A stretch of DNA of 64,000 bases from Candidatus Zhuqueibacterota bacterium (GCA_016934825.1 JAFGSB010000150.1:1-64000); one strand, 5' to 3'; counted from the stretch's first letter, positions 34,942 through 43,994 are shown. Numbers and translations are program-made. The notes: a model not told the origin generated them from the sequence alone.

Positions 34942-36153
34942 ATGCAGGCCGTTTTGATGGTCGCCGGGAAAAGCACACGCACCTATCCGTTAACCCTGAC
35001 CCGGCCAAAACCGATTTTACCGTTTATGAATAAACCGCTGATTGAACACAGTCTTGACCAGTTGGAAGGATTGTTCGACGAAGTGATATTGATCGTCGGT
35101 TACCGGCAGGAAATGATCAAAAACCTGTTGGGTGACCGCTACAAAAATATAAAACTGATCTACCAGGAACAGAAACAGCAGCTTGGTACCGGTCATGCCG
35201 TTTTGCAGGCCAGGCCTTATATCAAAGACAAATTCGTGGCCATGAACGGCGACGACCTGTTCGCGCGGGAGGATCTTGAAAAACTGTTGCAACTAAATTA
35301 CGGCGCGCTTGTCAAACGTGTGGACAATCCCAATATTTACGGTGTATACCATATTGATAAAAACAATAAAGTGCTGAATTTGGTTGAAAAGCCAAAGGAA
35401 GATATCGGCGACCTGGTGAATATCGGCTGTTACGTTCTGCAGCCGGAATTTATGGACGAACTGGAAAAAACACCGTTGAGCGTACGCGGGGAGATCGAGA
35501 TCACCTCCACGATTCTGAGCGTCGCAAAAAAACAGGATGTTTTCGTCGTGCCCGTTACCGGGTTCTGGCGGCCCACCGGTTACGCCTGGGACCTGCTGAA
35601 GCACCAGGAGTATTTTATGCCGGCACTAACCAAAGCGGACATCCGGGGGACAGTTGAACCCGGCGTAACCCTAAAAGGTGCAGTGTCCGTGGGGACCAAC
35701 ACGCTGATCAAAGCCGGCGTTTATATCGAGGGACCGGTTATCATCGGCGACAACTGCGAAATCGGCCCAAACTGTTATATCAGGCCGTACACATCCATCG
35801 GGGACAATTGCCGCATCGGCAACGCCGTGGAGATCAAAAATTCCATAATTATGGCCGGGACAACCATAGCGCACCTGTGTTATATCGGCGATTCGGTGAT
35901 CGGCTACAATTGCAATATCGGCGGAGGTACCATTACCGCCAACAAACGCCATGACGACAATACAGTTCAATCCAAAATAAAGGACAAGCTTGTCGATACC
36001 GGCCGGGACAAGCTGGGCGCGATTATCTCCGACGACTGCCGGACCGGCATCAACACGTCCATCTATCCGGGACGAAAACTCTGGCCGGAACAAACCACCC
36101 GACCGGGCGAGATTGTGGACAGGGACATTATGCCGGAAAATGCGGGGTGGTGA
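34942..36153 (+). CDS. Bifunctional sugar-phosphate nucleotidyltransferase / acyltransferase-type protein
   Basis: A 403-residue GlmU-like protein. Residues 1-230 are a nucleotidyltransferase domain with MVAGKSTRTYPLTLTRPKPI, the variant of the pyrophosphorylase loop seen in archaeal-type bifunctional enzymes, and MNGDDLF as the metal site. Residues about 235-400 form a left-handed beta-helix of hexapeptide repeats (GPVIIGDNCEIGPNCYIRPY; IGDNCRIGNAVEIKNS). It probably makes UDP- or dTDP-activated sugars (GlcNAc-1-P or glucose-1-P) for cell-envelope glycans, perhaps with acetyl transfer. The exact substrate is uncertain. It is not in an obvious polysaccharide cluster. Confidence 0.85.
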   Translation: MQAVLMVAGKSTRTYPLTLTRPKPILPFMNKPLIEHSLDQLEGLFDEVILIVGYRQEMIKNLLGDRYKNIKLIYQEQKQQLGTGHAVLQARPYIKDKFVAMNGDDLFAREDLEKLLQLNYGALVKRVDNPNIYGVYHIDKNNKVLNLVEKPKEDIGDLVNIGCYVLQPEFMDELEKTPLSVRGEIEITSTILSVAKKQDVFVVPVTGFWRPTGYAWDLLKHQEYFMPALTKADIRGTVEPGVTLKGAVSVGTNTLIKAGVYIEGPVIIGDNCEIGPNCYIRPYTSIGDNCRIGNAVEIKNSIIMAGTTIAHLCYIGDSVIGYNCNIGGGTITANKRHDDNTVQSKIKDKLVDTGRDKLGAIISDDCRTGINTSIYPGRKLWPEQTTRPGEIVDRDIMPENAGW

Positions 36154-36202
36154 GAGATGGGAAGCAAATAACAATATTGTTGGCAATTTTTGGAGATGGC
36201 TC

Positions 36203-36631
36203 ATGAAATTGAATGTATATATTATTTTATTGTCATTGGGTCTGCTTATTGCCTGCGAAAAAGACAATTCCCCTTTTGGAGTGAAACCAGGCCCCCCAGG
36301 AAGTTATTCTTACCAATCATATGATTCTCTGGGCATTCAGATCGTTTATGGCTGGTTAAAAATTGAATCCATAGATTCCGTATACATTAAAGGTTCATGG
36401 CAACTTACCAGCCTGAATAATCGAAATAATATCGGACCCCAGGTTGGCGAAGGTATGCTTTTAGGTTATATTGAGGGTACTTCAATATCAATGGAGCTCA
36501 ATCCCCAATATAAGGACAATAATTTGAGTTTGGTTGGGATTATTGAAAATAACTGTATTGAGGGAAAATGGTATTGGATGTCCTATAGTGGAGTTACGAA
36601 TTGGGGTACCTTTAAGGCAGTTAAAAATTAA
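36203..36631 (+). CDS. Small lipoprotein of unknown function
   Basis: About 142 residues. The start at 36203 is chosen because GGAG lies 7 bases before it and a lipoprotein signal begins there (KLNVYIILLSLGLLIACEKD, lipidated cysteine near residue 18). A longer reading frame to the left only overlaps the nucleotidyltransferase gene. The mature part is beta-rich and polar, with GSWQLTSLNN and GIIENNCIEGKWYWMSYSG-like strands resembling lipocalin-like domains. No family was recognised. It begins about 50 bases after the preceding gene. Confidence 0.7.
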   Translation: MKLNVYIILLSLGLLIACEKDNSPFGVKPGPPGSYSYQSYDSLGIQIVYGWLKIESIDSVYIKGSWQLTSLNNRNNIGPQVGEGMLLGYIEGTSISMELNPQYKDNNLSLVGIIENNCIEGKWYWMSYSGVTNWGTFKAVKN

Positions 36632-36889
36632 AATGGGCGTTTAACCAACTCTACTCCTGGGTGGAAAAACCGACGTCCGGTAGCGTTATCCGGGTTGTCG
36701 TCGCCAATCTGTCATTTCGAAAAGCGAAGCGAAAAGAAATCTTGTAAATCAACGCCCCGGGATGTCGTCTTTTTGAATGACGATCAAATGAAAAAGACAG
36801 AATCCTAAAAATAATACATCCCGGGGCGTCGTTCACGATTGCTAAATCTTGAAAACCGGTTTTGGAAATCCCGGACAAAGCAATATACG
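36632..36889. other. Repeat-bearing intergenic segment
   Basis: About 260 bases. It holds a 135-bp repeat (36697-36831) and a short AAAACCGGTTTTGG-like element (about 36853-36868) that recurs near 38632. Confidence 0.7.
36697..36831. repeat. 135-bp structured repeat, copy 1
   Basis: Copy 1 of a 135-bp unit that recurs at 38745-38879 with, by eye, only two differences. It has outer arms ACGCCCCGGGATGT (36752-36765) and its complement (36816-36829), inner arms GTCTTTTT (36767-36774) and AAAAAGAC (36791-36798), and a leading segment CATTTCGAAAAGCGAAGC. It would fold into a long hairpin as RNA or single-stranded DNA. Confidence 0.9.
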
Positions 36890-37243
36890 TTATTTATAAT
36901 TGTTCAAAATTTCTGTAATATTTTTCTTCAGTGCCGGCAATTCATTAACGACCACGTTCCAGGTCAATTTCAAATCCACACCAAAATATTCATGGATCAA
37001 TTTGTCCCGCATACCGGCAATGCTTCTCCAGGGGATTTGATTTTAGTCTTTTTTAATATTCACCGGGATGTTTCTAACCGCCTCACCGATAATTTCCAGT
37101 CTGCGGATCACCATGTCCTGCGTCTTTACCGATTCCATAAAATTTTCTGCCGTTACATCCCGGGTATATTCTTCAATCAGAGCAATGCACTCCAATATAT
37201 GTTCAAGGAACAGTTTCGGGTTCTTTTTCATAGAAAACCTCAT
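36890..37243 (-). pseudogene. hepT: HepT-like toxin gene interrupted by a stop codon
   Basis: A 118-codon HepT (DUF86) gene with one in-frame TAA at 37043-37045. The first part (66 residues) has the family start LFLEHILECIALIEEYTRDV and MVIRRLEIIGEAVRNIP. The sequence after the stop continues in the same frame, WRSIAGMRDKLIHEYFGVDL, and carries the catalytic RNase motif R-x4-H-x-Y. So the stop removes the active site from the first product. HepT toxins cut RNA and are silenced by AMP addition by MntA. The antitoxin gene overlaps its start. The stop could be a natural inactivation or a sequencing error. Confidence 0.8.
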
Positions 37244-37523
37244 GTTCGCTCAGAATTGCCGCTTTTATACGGGGATGAATGGAAGCATAGGTAAGCACAT
37301 CAACCTTGTTCTCCAAAATTTCTTCGAGATCGTTTTCAAGATTAACAAGATCGAACAAAGATTTTCCCTCTGTAAATTCAACCAGTAAATCAATATCACT
37401 TCCGGGTTTTTGCTCACCTCGTACCCAAGAACCAAACAGTGATGCTTTTACCACCTGGTATTTTTTTAATACAGGGATTACTTTTTCCCGAATGGTTTCA
37501 ATAGTCACGGGTAGTAACTCCAA
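37203..37523 (-). CDS. mntA: MntA-like nucleotidyltransferase antitoxin
   Basis: A 106-residue MNT-fold protein. ASLFGSWVRGEQKPGSDIDL (near residues 27-46) holds the GS-x10-DxD motif of antitoxins that AMPylate HepT. Its end overlaps the start of the HepT gene by 41 bases, the usual order being antitoxin first. The gene is intact while its partner is broken, so it may now be orphaned. A single ancestral module is the simplest reading. Confidence 0.9.
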   Translation of the reverse strand: MELLPVTIETIREKVIPVLKKYQVVKASLFGSWVRGEQKPGSDIDLLVEFTEGKSLFDLVNLENDLEEILENKVDVLTYASIHPRIKAAILSEHEVFYEKEPETVP

Positions 37524-38023
37524 TAATACATTAAAATTGGTTGTTTAAAAAGTCCGTCCCATAGTAATCTTGTGCAGGGTAATAATTATTAATGAAATAT
37601 TCAATTTTACTTTACTCATTTTTCCAGCAATAATCAAGAAATATTTAAATATCTGTTCGCCACGCATAATAAAGGGGTTATGCCCAATCAATGAACAGCG
37701 TGTAGGCAGGCGTGTCGCCAACCTTTTTATATTCGGGTGTTCATACAACAAGGGGATGCTACCCCTTGTTGTATGAATTTCGGACTCTACAAATAAATTA
37801 ACCGAAGATGAATTCCAATAAAAGCAGATACATTGAACAATTTTTCTCCATTCTGTCTTGAGGTTTTTATATCTCTCATCCCTAAAATACCCAGCTAAAA
37901 TACAATAAAAATTACATAAATTCATTGTATTTGAATTTACCCACTCTGAAAATTGTTATAATTACAACCTATTCAATTTAAAAATAAGCCGAAGTACTAA
38001 CGATTAAAGAAAGGTGGTGCGAT
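37524..38023. other. Intergenic stretch upstream of the SnoaL-like gene
   Basis: About 500 bases. It contains only the palindrome at 37742-37775 and the presumed promoter of the next gene. A 126-codon minus-strand frame here has no recognisable family and reads through the palindrome, so it is not called. Confidence 0.5.
37742..37775. repeat. CAACAAGGGG-type palindrome, copy 1
   Basis: Long inverted repeat: CATACAACAAGGGG pairs with CCCCTTGTTGTATG around the loop ATGCTA. Related copies are at 41158-41188 and 61081-61106. It lies in an AT-rich gap without a supported gene (37524-38023). Confidence 0.85.
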
Positions 38024-38497
38024 ATGAAAAATTTTAAAATCACCCTTTCGGTATTATTAGTGCTTTGTATGATTTTATTGTTACCCAGAATATCCTTGTC
38101 TCAGGAATGGTCGGAACAGCAAAAAACAGTATGGGAAGCCGTGAAAGCAAACTGGCAGGCGATTGAAGAGCGGAATCTTGAAAAATTTTTAAATGACCTG
38201 CACCCGGATTTTATGAGTTGGAATTATATACGTGATCTTCCGCAGAATAAAGATTCTCAACGAAAATGGAACCGATTTTATTTTGAAAACGAAAAAATGC
38301 TCGTTTATGAAATCACACCTGTTGCGATTCAAATTATAGAAAATACCGCTGTTGCACATTATTATTTTTATCAAATAATCGAGGATGCTGAGGGGAAAAA
38401 ACAAACTCGAAAAGGTCGATGGACGGATATTCTTATAAAAAAAGACGATAAATGGATATATATCGGCTGGTATGGTGGGGTTGTAAAACAGAATTAA
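38024..38497 (+). CDS. Secreted SnoaL/NTF2-like (DUF4440-type) protein
   Basis: A 157-residue exported protein with a signal peptide (residues 1-27, ending ISLSQ). The mature part is a single NTF2-like cone fold: KANWQAIEERNLEKFLNDLHP at the start, LHPDFMSWNY, then EITPVAIQIIENTAVAHYYF strands and RWTDILIKKDDKWIYIGWYG at the end. Such proteins bind small ligands or act as simple enzymes; no catalytic residue can be assigned. A ribosome site AAAGGTGGTG precedes the ATG. A decayed duplicate lies at 39520-39986. Confidence 0.8.
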   Translation: MKNFKITLSVLLVLCMILLLPRISLSQEWSEQQKTVWEAVKANWQAIEERNLEKFLNDLHPDFMSWNYIRDLPQNKDSQRKWNRFYFENEKMLVYEITPVAIQIIENTAVAHYYFYQIIEDAEGKKQTRKGRWTDILIKKDDKWIYIGWYGGVVKQN

Positions 38498-39519
38498 ATA
38501 TGCATTAATTTATTTGATATCTTTACAGGTACTTCGGCTTATTAAACCGTACTTTCCCTGGTCACACAGAGTTACCCAACTCTGCGTAAATTATCGCCGG
38601 GTTTCTAATCCGGCTAAAATTGCTAAATCGTGAAAACCGGTGTTGGAAATCGGTTGCCATTTCTCGTCCGGGGATACAAATCCCCTCAAGAGCCTGAATT
38701 ACGCATCGCATAAAGGCGATGCATTCCGGGGCGTTGTACGGGCCGTCGTCGCCAATCTGTCATTTCGAAAAGCGAAGCGAAGAGAAATCTTGTAAATCAA
38801 CGCCCCGGGATGTCGTCTTTTTGAATGACGATCAAATGAAAAAGACAGAATCCTAAAAATGATACATCCCGGGGCGTCGCAAAATGCTCAATGTGTAGTC
38901 CCCCTGTGGATACAGATAAAATTATTCGTAATTATTGATTCGGGGACAAGGATGGGCATTATAACTATTATAAAAGGTGGACTACACCTGGTTTTTCAAA
39001 ATTTAAGGTGATGCGTCCCGGGGCGTCGTTCATGAGAAAAGATTTCTCTCGGAGATCGAAATGACAGAAACGATGTAACTTTATCAATCTGCGTCATCCG
39101 CGTAATCTGCGAGAGATGTTTTTTTACTCTGATCGCAGAGCCCTGACCACACAGGGTTACCTGACCGCGCGCGCCGCAGGGGAAAATCCGCCTGATGCAT
39201 AATTGAAGAATACTAATCAAGCAGTTATTATTCGGTGGCTGCGCAATTTTAGTTTGTTGGATGGGCGTGTTGCCCATTATTATTCATCCGGTTTTCCAGA
39301 ATAATATACGACCGGTCAGACTCTAATAAAATCAAGTATGAATATTTAATATTACACACGTGTTTTTATCCACCCCTTATCTCGGACATTTTCGGTCAAT
39401 TTCAGCAGAATTTCATATATTTTCAGTATTTTTGAATATAAACACGTTTAAAATTGTTATTATTATATCCAACTTTATAAATAAGCCAGACAATAACGAT
39501 TAAATAAAGGTGGTAAAAT
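38498..39519. other. Repeat-rich intergenic kilobase
   Basis: No supported gene. It holds the second 135-bp repeat (38745-38879), a CGCATCGC-ATAAAG-GCGATGC hairpin near 38702-38722, parts of related elements near 38995-39070, and a promoter-like duplicate leading to the pseudogene at 39520. Confidence 0.6.
38745..38879. repeat. 135-bp structured repeat, copy 2
   Basis: Same 135-base length and order as 36697-36831, differing by eye only at one base in GCGAAGCGAA(A/G) and one in AAAAAT(A/G)ATAC. Both copies are in the same orientation, 2.05 kb apart. Confidence 0.9.
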
Positions 39520-39986
39520 GTGAAAAGTAATAAAATCACTCTGCCGTTATTAGCAGCGCTTTATTTTCATTTTTGACAACCAGATTCATTTTGTTTCAGG
39601 AATAGTAGGAACCGCAAAAGCAAGTATTAAACACCTTTAAGGCAAACTGCATTCGTCTAAAGATAAGAATTTTAAAATTTTAAGTGATCTGCACGCGGAT
39701 TTTATATGTTGGGATTATTTACGCGACCTTCTAAAAAAAAGATACTCAACGAAATTGTACCCGATTTTATTTAGAAACTGATAAAATACTCGTTTACGAA
39801 ATCACACCAGTTGCGATTCAAATTATCAATAATAGCGCCGTTGTATATTATTATTCTTTTCAAATAATTGAGAATAACGAGGATACCGGAACAAATCCCA
39901 AAAGGTCGATGAACATATATTCTTTTAAAAAGAACAAAAAATGGAAATATATTGGCCGGCATGGCGGAACAGTGTATAATGATTAG
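39520..39986 (+). pseudogene. Decayed duplicate of the SnoaL-like gene at 38024
   Basis: The sequence follows the 38024 gene from its leader (ATAAGCCAGACAATAACGAT against ATAAGCCGAAGTACTAACGA) through to its end. The end reads WKYIGRHGGTVYND in place of WIYIGWYGG and then stops. Many frameshifts and stops break it: TGA after the first 17 codons, several in the middle, and the start ATG directly followed by TGA. Segments such as EITPVAIQII and SDLHADF are still readable. It is a tandem duplication in decay. Confidence 0.9.
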
Positions 39987-40136
39987 ATATTTTTTAATTA
40001 AAAATGATATTTAAAACTACTTTGGTTTATCTGACTGCATTCCCAATTTCGCATAACAATGCCGTGTTTAAAAAGCGCTTCCAATTCCGGTTTCGGGACG
40101 GGAAGCAGGCGAAAAAACAAATAAAAAGGAGTAACC

Positions 40137-40784
40137 ATGAATTCAAATAATAATGAATCGTCCCTGGTTGTTTCTTATTTATTACTCAGGAAAACAATCG
40201 GGATTTTAGGAATTTTCTTACCCTTTGTCTTATTTTTTGGTGCACTGATCATATTCGGAACCGGACTACAGACCTCAATCAGCAGTTATTATTATAGCGG
40301 TATGCGTGACGTACTGGTAGGTACCCTGGTCGCCTTTGGCATGTTTCTCTACTCCTACAAAGGATATCAGGGTGACGCGAAATATGGCAAGCTGGCTTGT
40401 GTATTTGCTATCGGTATTGCCCTGTTCCCCACTAAACCTGCGGGCGATGTTACTGGCATTGTCTTTATTGTTGGTTATGTTCATGCATTTTTTACCGTTG
40501 CATTTTTTTCAACACTCACCTATTTCTCCTATTGTCTGTTTACAAAAAGCAAATATGATAAAGACAAACTCCCGCCGAAAAAACAACAACGTAATATTGT
40601 CTACAAAGTGTGCGGCATCATCATGGCGCTCTGCATGTTGGGCATAATCATCAAATATGTTATAATCGGACAATCGGAGTTTCTGGGTAAAAATCTTATA
40701 TTTTGGCTGGAATCCTTTGCGATTTGGGCATTTGGAGTATCGTGGTTCACAAAGGGCGAAGCCATCGCCCTACTGAACGATTGA
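40137..40784 (+). CDS. Integral membrane protein of unknown function, six or seven helices
   Basis: A 215-residue membrane protein. Helices are near residues 18-42, 58-75, 84-100, 108-133, 155-175 and 183-205. The loop SISSYYYSGMRDVLVGTLVA with LYSYKGYQ after it is characteristic of a family common in Bacteroidota-like genomes, sometimes placed near DUF998. FPTKPAGDVTG follows as another conserved loop. It stands alone in a repeat-rich zone. Function unknown. Confidence 0.75.
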   Translation: MNSNNNESSLVVSYLLLRKTIGILGIFLPFVLFFGALIIFGTGLQTSISSYYYSGMRDVLVGTLVAFGMFLYSYKGYQGDAKYGKLACVFAIGIALFPTKPAGDVTGIVFIVGYVHAFFTVAFFSTLTYFSYCLFTKSKYDKDKLPPKKQQRNIVYKVCGIIMALCMLGIIIKYVIIGQSEFLGKNLIFWLESFAIWAFGVSWFTKGEAIALLND

Positions 40785-41072
40785 ATACGCAGGATGCGGC
40801 ATACCGCATCCATATATAGGTTACAACGGGGCGTAAATCATTCGTAATATCTGTACACATTACGCATATAATAAGGGTTTGTTCATTACAAAAAGCGAAT
40901 ATCCGCTTTATCCGGAAATCCCTGTCCAGGATGGAAAACCAGAAAATCCCGTCCCCCCCGGATGCCGGATACCGTGTTCCTGAGTAATATGATCGAAATT
41001 AATATCCCTAAACATTTGTTAAAATTCTAAATACCCGTTGTTTTAAAATTCCGGCTATTAATCCAGTAGGTT

Positions 41073-41103
41073 TGTGCGACGCACTTGACAAGTGCGTCGC
41101 ACA
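41073..41103. repeat. GTGCGACGCAC palindrome, copy 1
   Basis: A perfect 14-bp stem: TGTGCGACGCACTT (41073-41086) against AAGTGCGTCGCACA (41090-41103) with a 3-base loop. A second copy is at 46265-46291. Confidence 0.85.
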
Positions 41104-41157
41104 TTAAGAACTCGCAGGATTTGAAATCTCGCGAAGTTTGGATATTCCATTCCCTTA

Positions 41158-41188
41158 CAACAAGGGGTTGCACCCCCTGGTTGTAATA
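41158..41188. repeat. CAACAAGGGG-type palindrome, copy 2
   Basis: TTACAACAAGGGG faces CCCCCTGGTTGTAA with one bulge, around TTGCA. It is a diverged relative of 37742-37775. Confidence 0.75.
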
Positions 41189-41357
41189 ATCGGCAAAATT
41201 TAAAATCACCAAATGTAACCTTTTCCTCAAATCATTATCTAAATTCAAATCTATCGTAATTTTAGTGTCCACAAGTTTTTTTCTTTGATTGAAAAAAATT
41301 ATCCATTACATTTGCAAAAACTCTTAAATCAATTGTTACCCAATTCCGACACAAACC

Positions 41358-42443
41358 ATGAAAAAATACAAATTCCTTATTATCGTATTCCTGTTGTTCC
41401 TGTCCTTCTGGTCATTTGTCTTCCTCACCCAGCAGGTGTGGCAATACCAGGCTAAAAAAAATTCGCGAATAGCGGAACCCGCCGGTATCCATTCGCTCGA
41501 AAAAGTAACCCTTGGCGGCGTCGACCAATGGATACTCATCCGCGGCCGGGACCGGACCAAACCGGTACTACTGTTCCTGCACGGGGGACCGGGTTCGGCG
41601 TTGTTCCCGCGCGCCAGGGACCTGGGCGTCGGCCTCAACCTGGAAAAACACGCCGTCATGGTCTACTGGGAACAGCGCGGCACCGGCAAGTCCTACAATT
41701 CTTCCATCCCCGTGGAATCCATGACCATCGAACAACTCGAGAACGATACCGTCGAACTGACACGGATATTGATTGAACGGTTTCATAAACAAAAAATAAT
41801 CCTGGTCGGCCGTTCTTTCGGCAGCCTGATCGGCATTAAAGCGGCCGGCAAACACCCGGAATTGTACCACAGTTTCACCGGCGTCGGGCAAATGATCTGG
41901 CCGCTCAAAAATGACAGTTTATCCTACGACCGCACTTTGGCGCTGGCCCGGCAATATGATAACCAAAAAGCGATAAGGGAATTGCAACAGACCGGTTACC
42001 CGCCCTATATCCCGAAACAATTACTCGTTCAACGCCGCTGGCTCACTGTTTTATACGATAAGATGATGAAAGAAAAATTCAACGTCAGGTCACGGAACCA
42101 GTGGAAGGTTCTGCTCTCCACACCGGAATATACCCTGCCGGATATTTTCAGAATGGGCATGAACCCGTTCTTTTCGATAAATTATTTATGGAATGATAAA
42201 TTTTACCGGGTCAATCTTTTCGAACAGATCCCCCGTCTGGAAATCCCCTTTTATTTTATCGCCGGACAATACGATTATTTCACATCGCCGGAACTCGTCA
42301 CCCAGTATTATCAAAAACTGGACGCACCGAACGGCAAACATTTGATTTTGTTCGACAAATCGGGGCACCAGCCGGAATCGGAACAGCCGGACAAATTTTA
42401 TGAGGTGATGGTGAATCAGGTTTTAAAGGATATAAAGGAGTAA
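41358..42443 (+). CDS. Membrane-anchored alpha/beta hydrolase, proline iminopeptidase-like
   Basis: A 361-residue hydrolase. Residues 1-25 form an uncleaved-looking hydrophobic segment (LIIVFLLFLSFWSFVFLT). FLHGGPGSALFPRARDLG (near 75) is the oxyanion-hole HGGPG motif of proline iminopeptidases, and LVGRSFGSLIG (near 150) is the nucleophile elbow with Ser. The acid lies in AGQYDYFTSPEL (near 300) and the histidine in DKSGHQPESEQP (near 335). Members split small peptides, amides or esters. It is convergent with the neighbouring secreted-enzyme cluster and 6 bases from its end. The substrate is unknown. Confidence 0.85.
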   Translation: MKKYKFLIIVFLLFLSFWSFVFLTQQVWQYQAKKNSRIAEPAGIHSLEKVTLGGVDQWILIRGRDRTKPVLLFLHGGPGSALFPRARDLGVGLNLEKHAVMVYWEQRGTGKSYNSSIPVESMTIEQLENDTVELTRILIERFHKQKIILVGRSFGSLIGIKAAGKHPELYHSFTGVGQMIWPLKNDSLSYDRTLALARQYDNQKAIRELQQTGYPPYIPKQLLVQRRWLTVLYDKMMKEKFNVRSRNQWKVLLSTPEYTLPDIFRMGMNPFFSINYLWNDKFYRVNLFEQIPRLEIPFYFIAGQYDYFTSPELVTQYYQKLDAPNGKHLILFDKSGHQPESEQPDKFYEVMVNQVLKDIKE

Positions 42444-42449
42444 ATAATA

Positions 42450-43994
42450 TTATTTCAGCCGCAGGCATTTTTTAACGGCAGAGTCCTTACCGGCGGTCAG
42501 TCGATAGAAATACAAACCGGACGGGTGTCCTCCGCCGTCCCAGACATACGTATACTCGCCTTTATCTTTGTACCCGCTGACCAGCGTATCCACCAGTTGC
42601 CCCCTCGTATTATAAACGGATAAATTGATTTCGGACCCTTGAAAAAGTTTGTATTTGATCGTCGTCCCCGGATTGAACGGATTCGGATAGTTCTGCTCCA
42701 AAAAAAATGTTATAGGTGTGTTGCCATTCCCGGACAAATTTGCGGCTTTGTCCAGTAAAATGTTCGCGGAATCGATCTGTGCCGAAATTATGAGCCCGAA
42801 TACGGTATCCAGCAAAGAATTGACATTTTTATTACCGGGATACTGTTTCCTCAAGTTATAAATCCGCATCGGTAATAACAGGTCCTGTTTCTGAAACACA
42901 AACGCGGAATCAACAGCGGACCGTGTCTGCTGCACGATTTCAAGGTATAAATATTCAAACTCCTCGGTGGGCTCAATAATGGTGCCTTCGCCGTAATCGT
43001 TCCAGGTGACAAGCTGGATGACATCGGGATTTTGCGCCACGGCCTGCTGCAGCGTCGATTTTAATGTATAACCGTTTTTCGGATCGAGAAAACCGTAACC
43101 GTCGCCGACGCCGGCTTCTTTATAAATATCGTTAAAACCGGGGAACGCGCTGGTAACAAGGTAATCCCAACCCGCGGCTTTTTGATAAAACTGTATTAAA
43201 TAATCATTTAATGCGGTTTGTGTAAGTATGCCGCTGCTGTTGGATTTCCACATCGGCGGCCAGGGATACGCACCAGCCGCAACCGGTGACAACCGGTTAT
43301 CGAGGGTAAAAAACAGCGGTTGTACGGACAGACCGGAAAACAGCGCTTCCCAATCGGAACTGCCGGAAAAGTACTGCGGCCCGAACGTCAACAATACGGG
43401 CCGGTTATCAAATTTCAAATACGTGTCCGTATTGGACCAGTTCTTCTCTATATACGATATGACACTTTTGCCGTGAGCGATGGCCCCGCTTTGATTAATA
43501 AAACCATTATCCACCATATGTTTGATGGTCTGATCCTCGTATACGATCGAGAATTGCAGACCCGCTTTTTTTACGGCGTCATAAATTGCGTGTGTGCTCT
43601 CGTTCAGAATGGCATAGTCCCAGAAATCTTCCATGCCGTACCAATCCACCATCACCCCGTCAATCCCGCTCAGTTTCATGAGCAGGGCCTGGTATTCGAG
43701 AATGTCGCTGTCCATCGAGTCATAAGGACCGGTCAGGGGATAATATACTGAAGCTATTTCACGCTTGCCGTTTCCATTTGTTTTGTCGGGATCAAAATGG
43801 TTCATCGTCCAGTGATAACCCCAGTACCCGGTAATCGACGGCGTTTGATACCAGGGCATAAAATGGGCCATGAACAACGGTTTTGAATCATTGTTATTTT
43901 CAGAGTCGGATGTATAGACCGCCCCGATAAAACAAACCATTAACAAGCATAAAACCTTTAAAGAAATCAAAATTTTAACATCTTTAAAAGCCAT
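42450..43994 (-). CDS. Secreted GH71/99-like glycoside hydrolase with sorting domain
   Basis: A 514-residue exported protein. The signal peptide spans residues 1-28. Residues about 38-370 resemble a GH99/GH71-type (beta/alpha)8 barrel: FMAHFMPWYQTP at the start, GIDGVMVDWYGMEDF near 110, YLKFDNRPVLLTFG near 195, and QLVTWNDYGEGTIIEPT near 340, the hallmark end of the family. GH99 enzymes cut alpha-mannan; GH71 cuts alpha-1,3-glucan. The C-terminal 90 residues are the sorting domain (NYPNPFNPGTTIKYKL; final AVKKCLRLK). It probably acts outside the cell on alpha-linked polysaccharide. Confidence 0.85.
   Translation of the reverse strand: MAFKDVKILISLKVLCLLMVCFIGAVYTSDSENNNDSKPLFMAHFMPWYQTPSITGYWGYHWTMNHFDPDKTNGNGKREIASVYYPLTGPYDSMDSDILEYQALLMKLSGIDGVMVDWYGMEDFWDYAILNESTHAIYDAVKKAGLQFSIVYEDQTIKHMVDNGFINQSGAIAHGKSVISYIEKNWSNTDTYLKFDNRPVLLTFGPQYFSGSSDWEALFSGLSVQPLFFTLDNRLSPVAAGAYPWPPMWKSNSSGILTQTALNDYLIQFYQKAAGWDYLVTSAFPGFNDIYKEAGVGDGYGFLDPKNGYTLKSTLQQAVAQNPDVIQLVTWNDYGEGTIIEPTEEFEYLYLEIVQQTRSAVDSAFVFQKQDLLLPMRIYNLRKQYPGNKNVNSLLDTVFGLIISAQIDSANILLDKAANLSGNGNTPITFFLEQNYPNPFNPGTTIKYKLFQGSEINLSVYNTRGQLVDTLVSGYKDKGEYTYVWDGGGHPSGLYFYRLTAGKDSAVKKCLRLK

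Larger units (their letters stand above)
40785..41357. other. Intergenic region with two palindromes
   Basis: About 570 bases without a supported gene. It contains the GTGCGACGCAC palindrome (41073-41103) and a CAACAAGGGG palindrome (41158-41188), less than 60 bases apart. A short minus-strand frame crosses both and is not called. Confidence 0.5.

Noticed and set aside
34706-34957. 83-codon plus-strand frame before the sugar nucleotidyltransferase
   Set aside because: It overlaps the likely promoter and the next ribosome site and resembles no family.
35990-36202. N-terminal extension of the small lipoprotein back to 35990
   Set aside because: The extension overlaps the nucleotidyltransferase gene and would bury the lipoprotein signal; the ATG at 36203 has a proper ribosome site.
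37545-37925. 126-codon minus-strand frame
   Set aside because: It reads straight through the CAACAAGGGG palindrome and has no recognisable domain or ribosome site.
41027-41272. 81-codon minus-strand frame with an antitoxin-like start
   Set aside because: It crosses two palindromes, so most of its residues are repeat-derived; no partner toxin is nearby.
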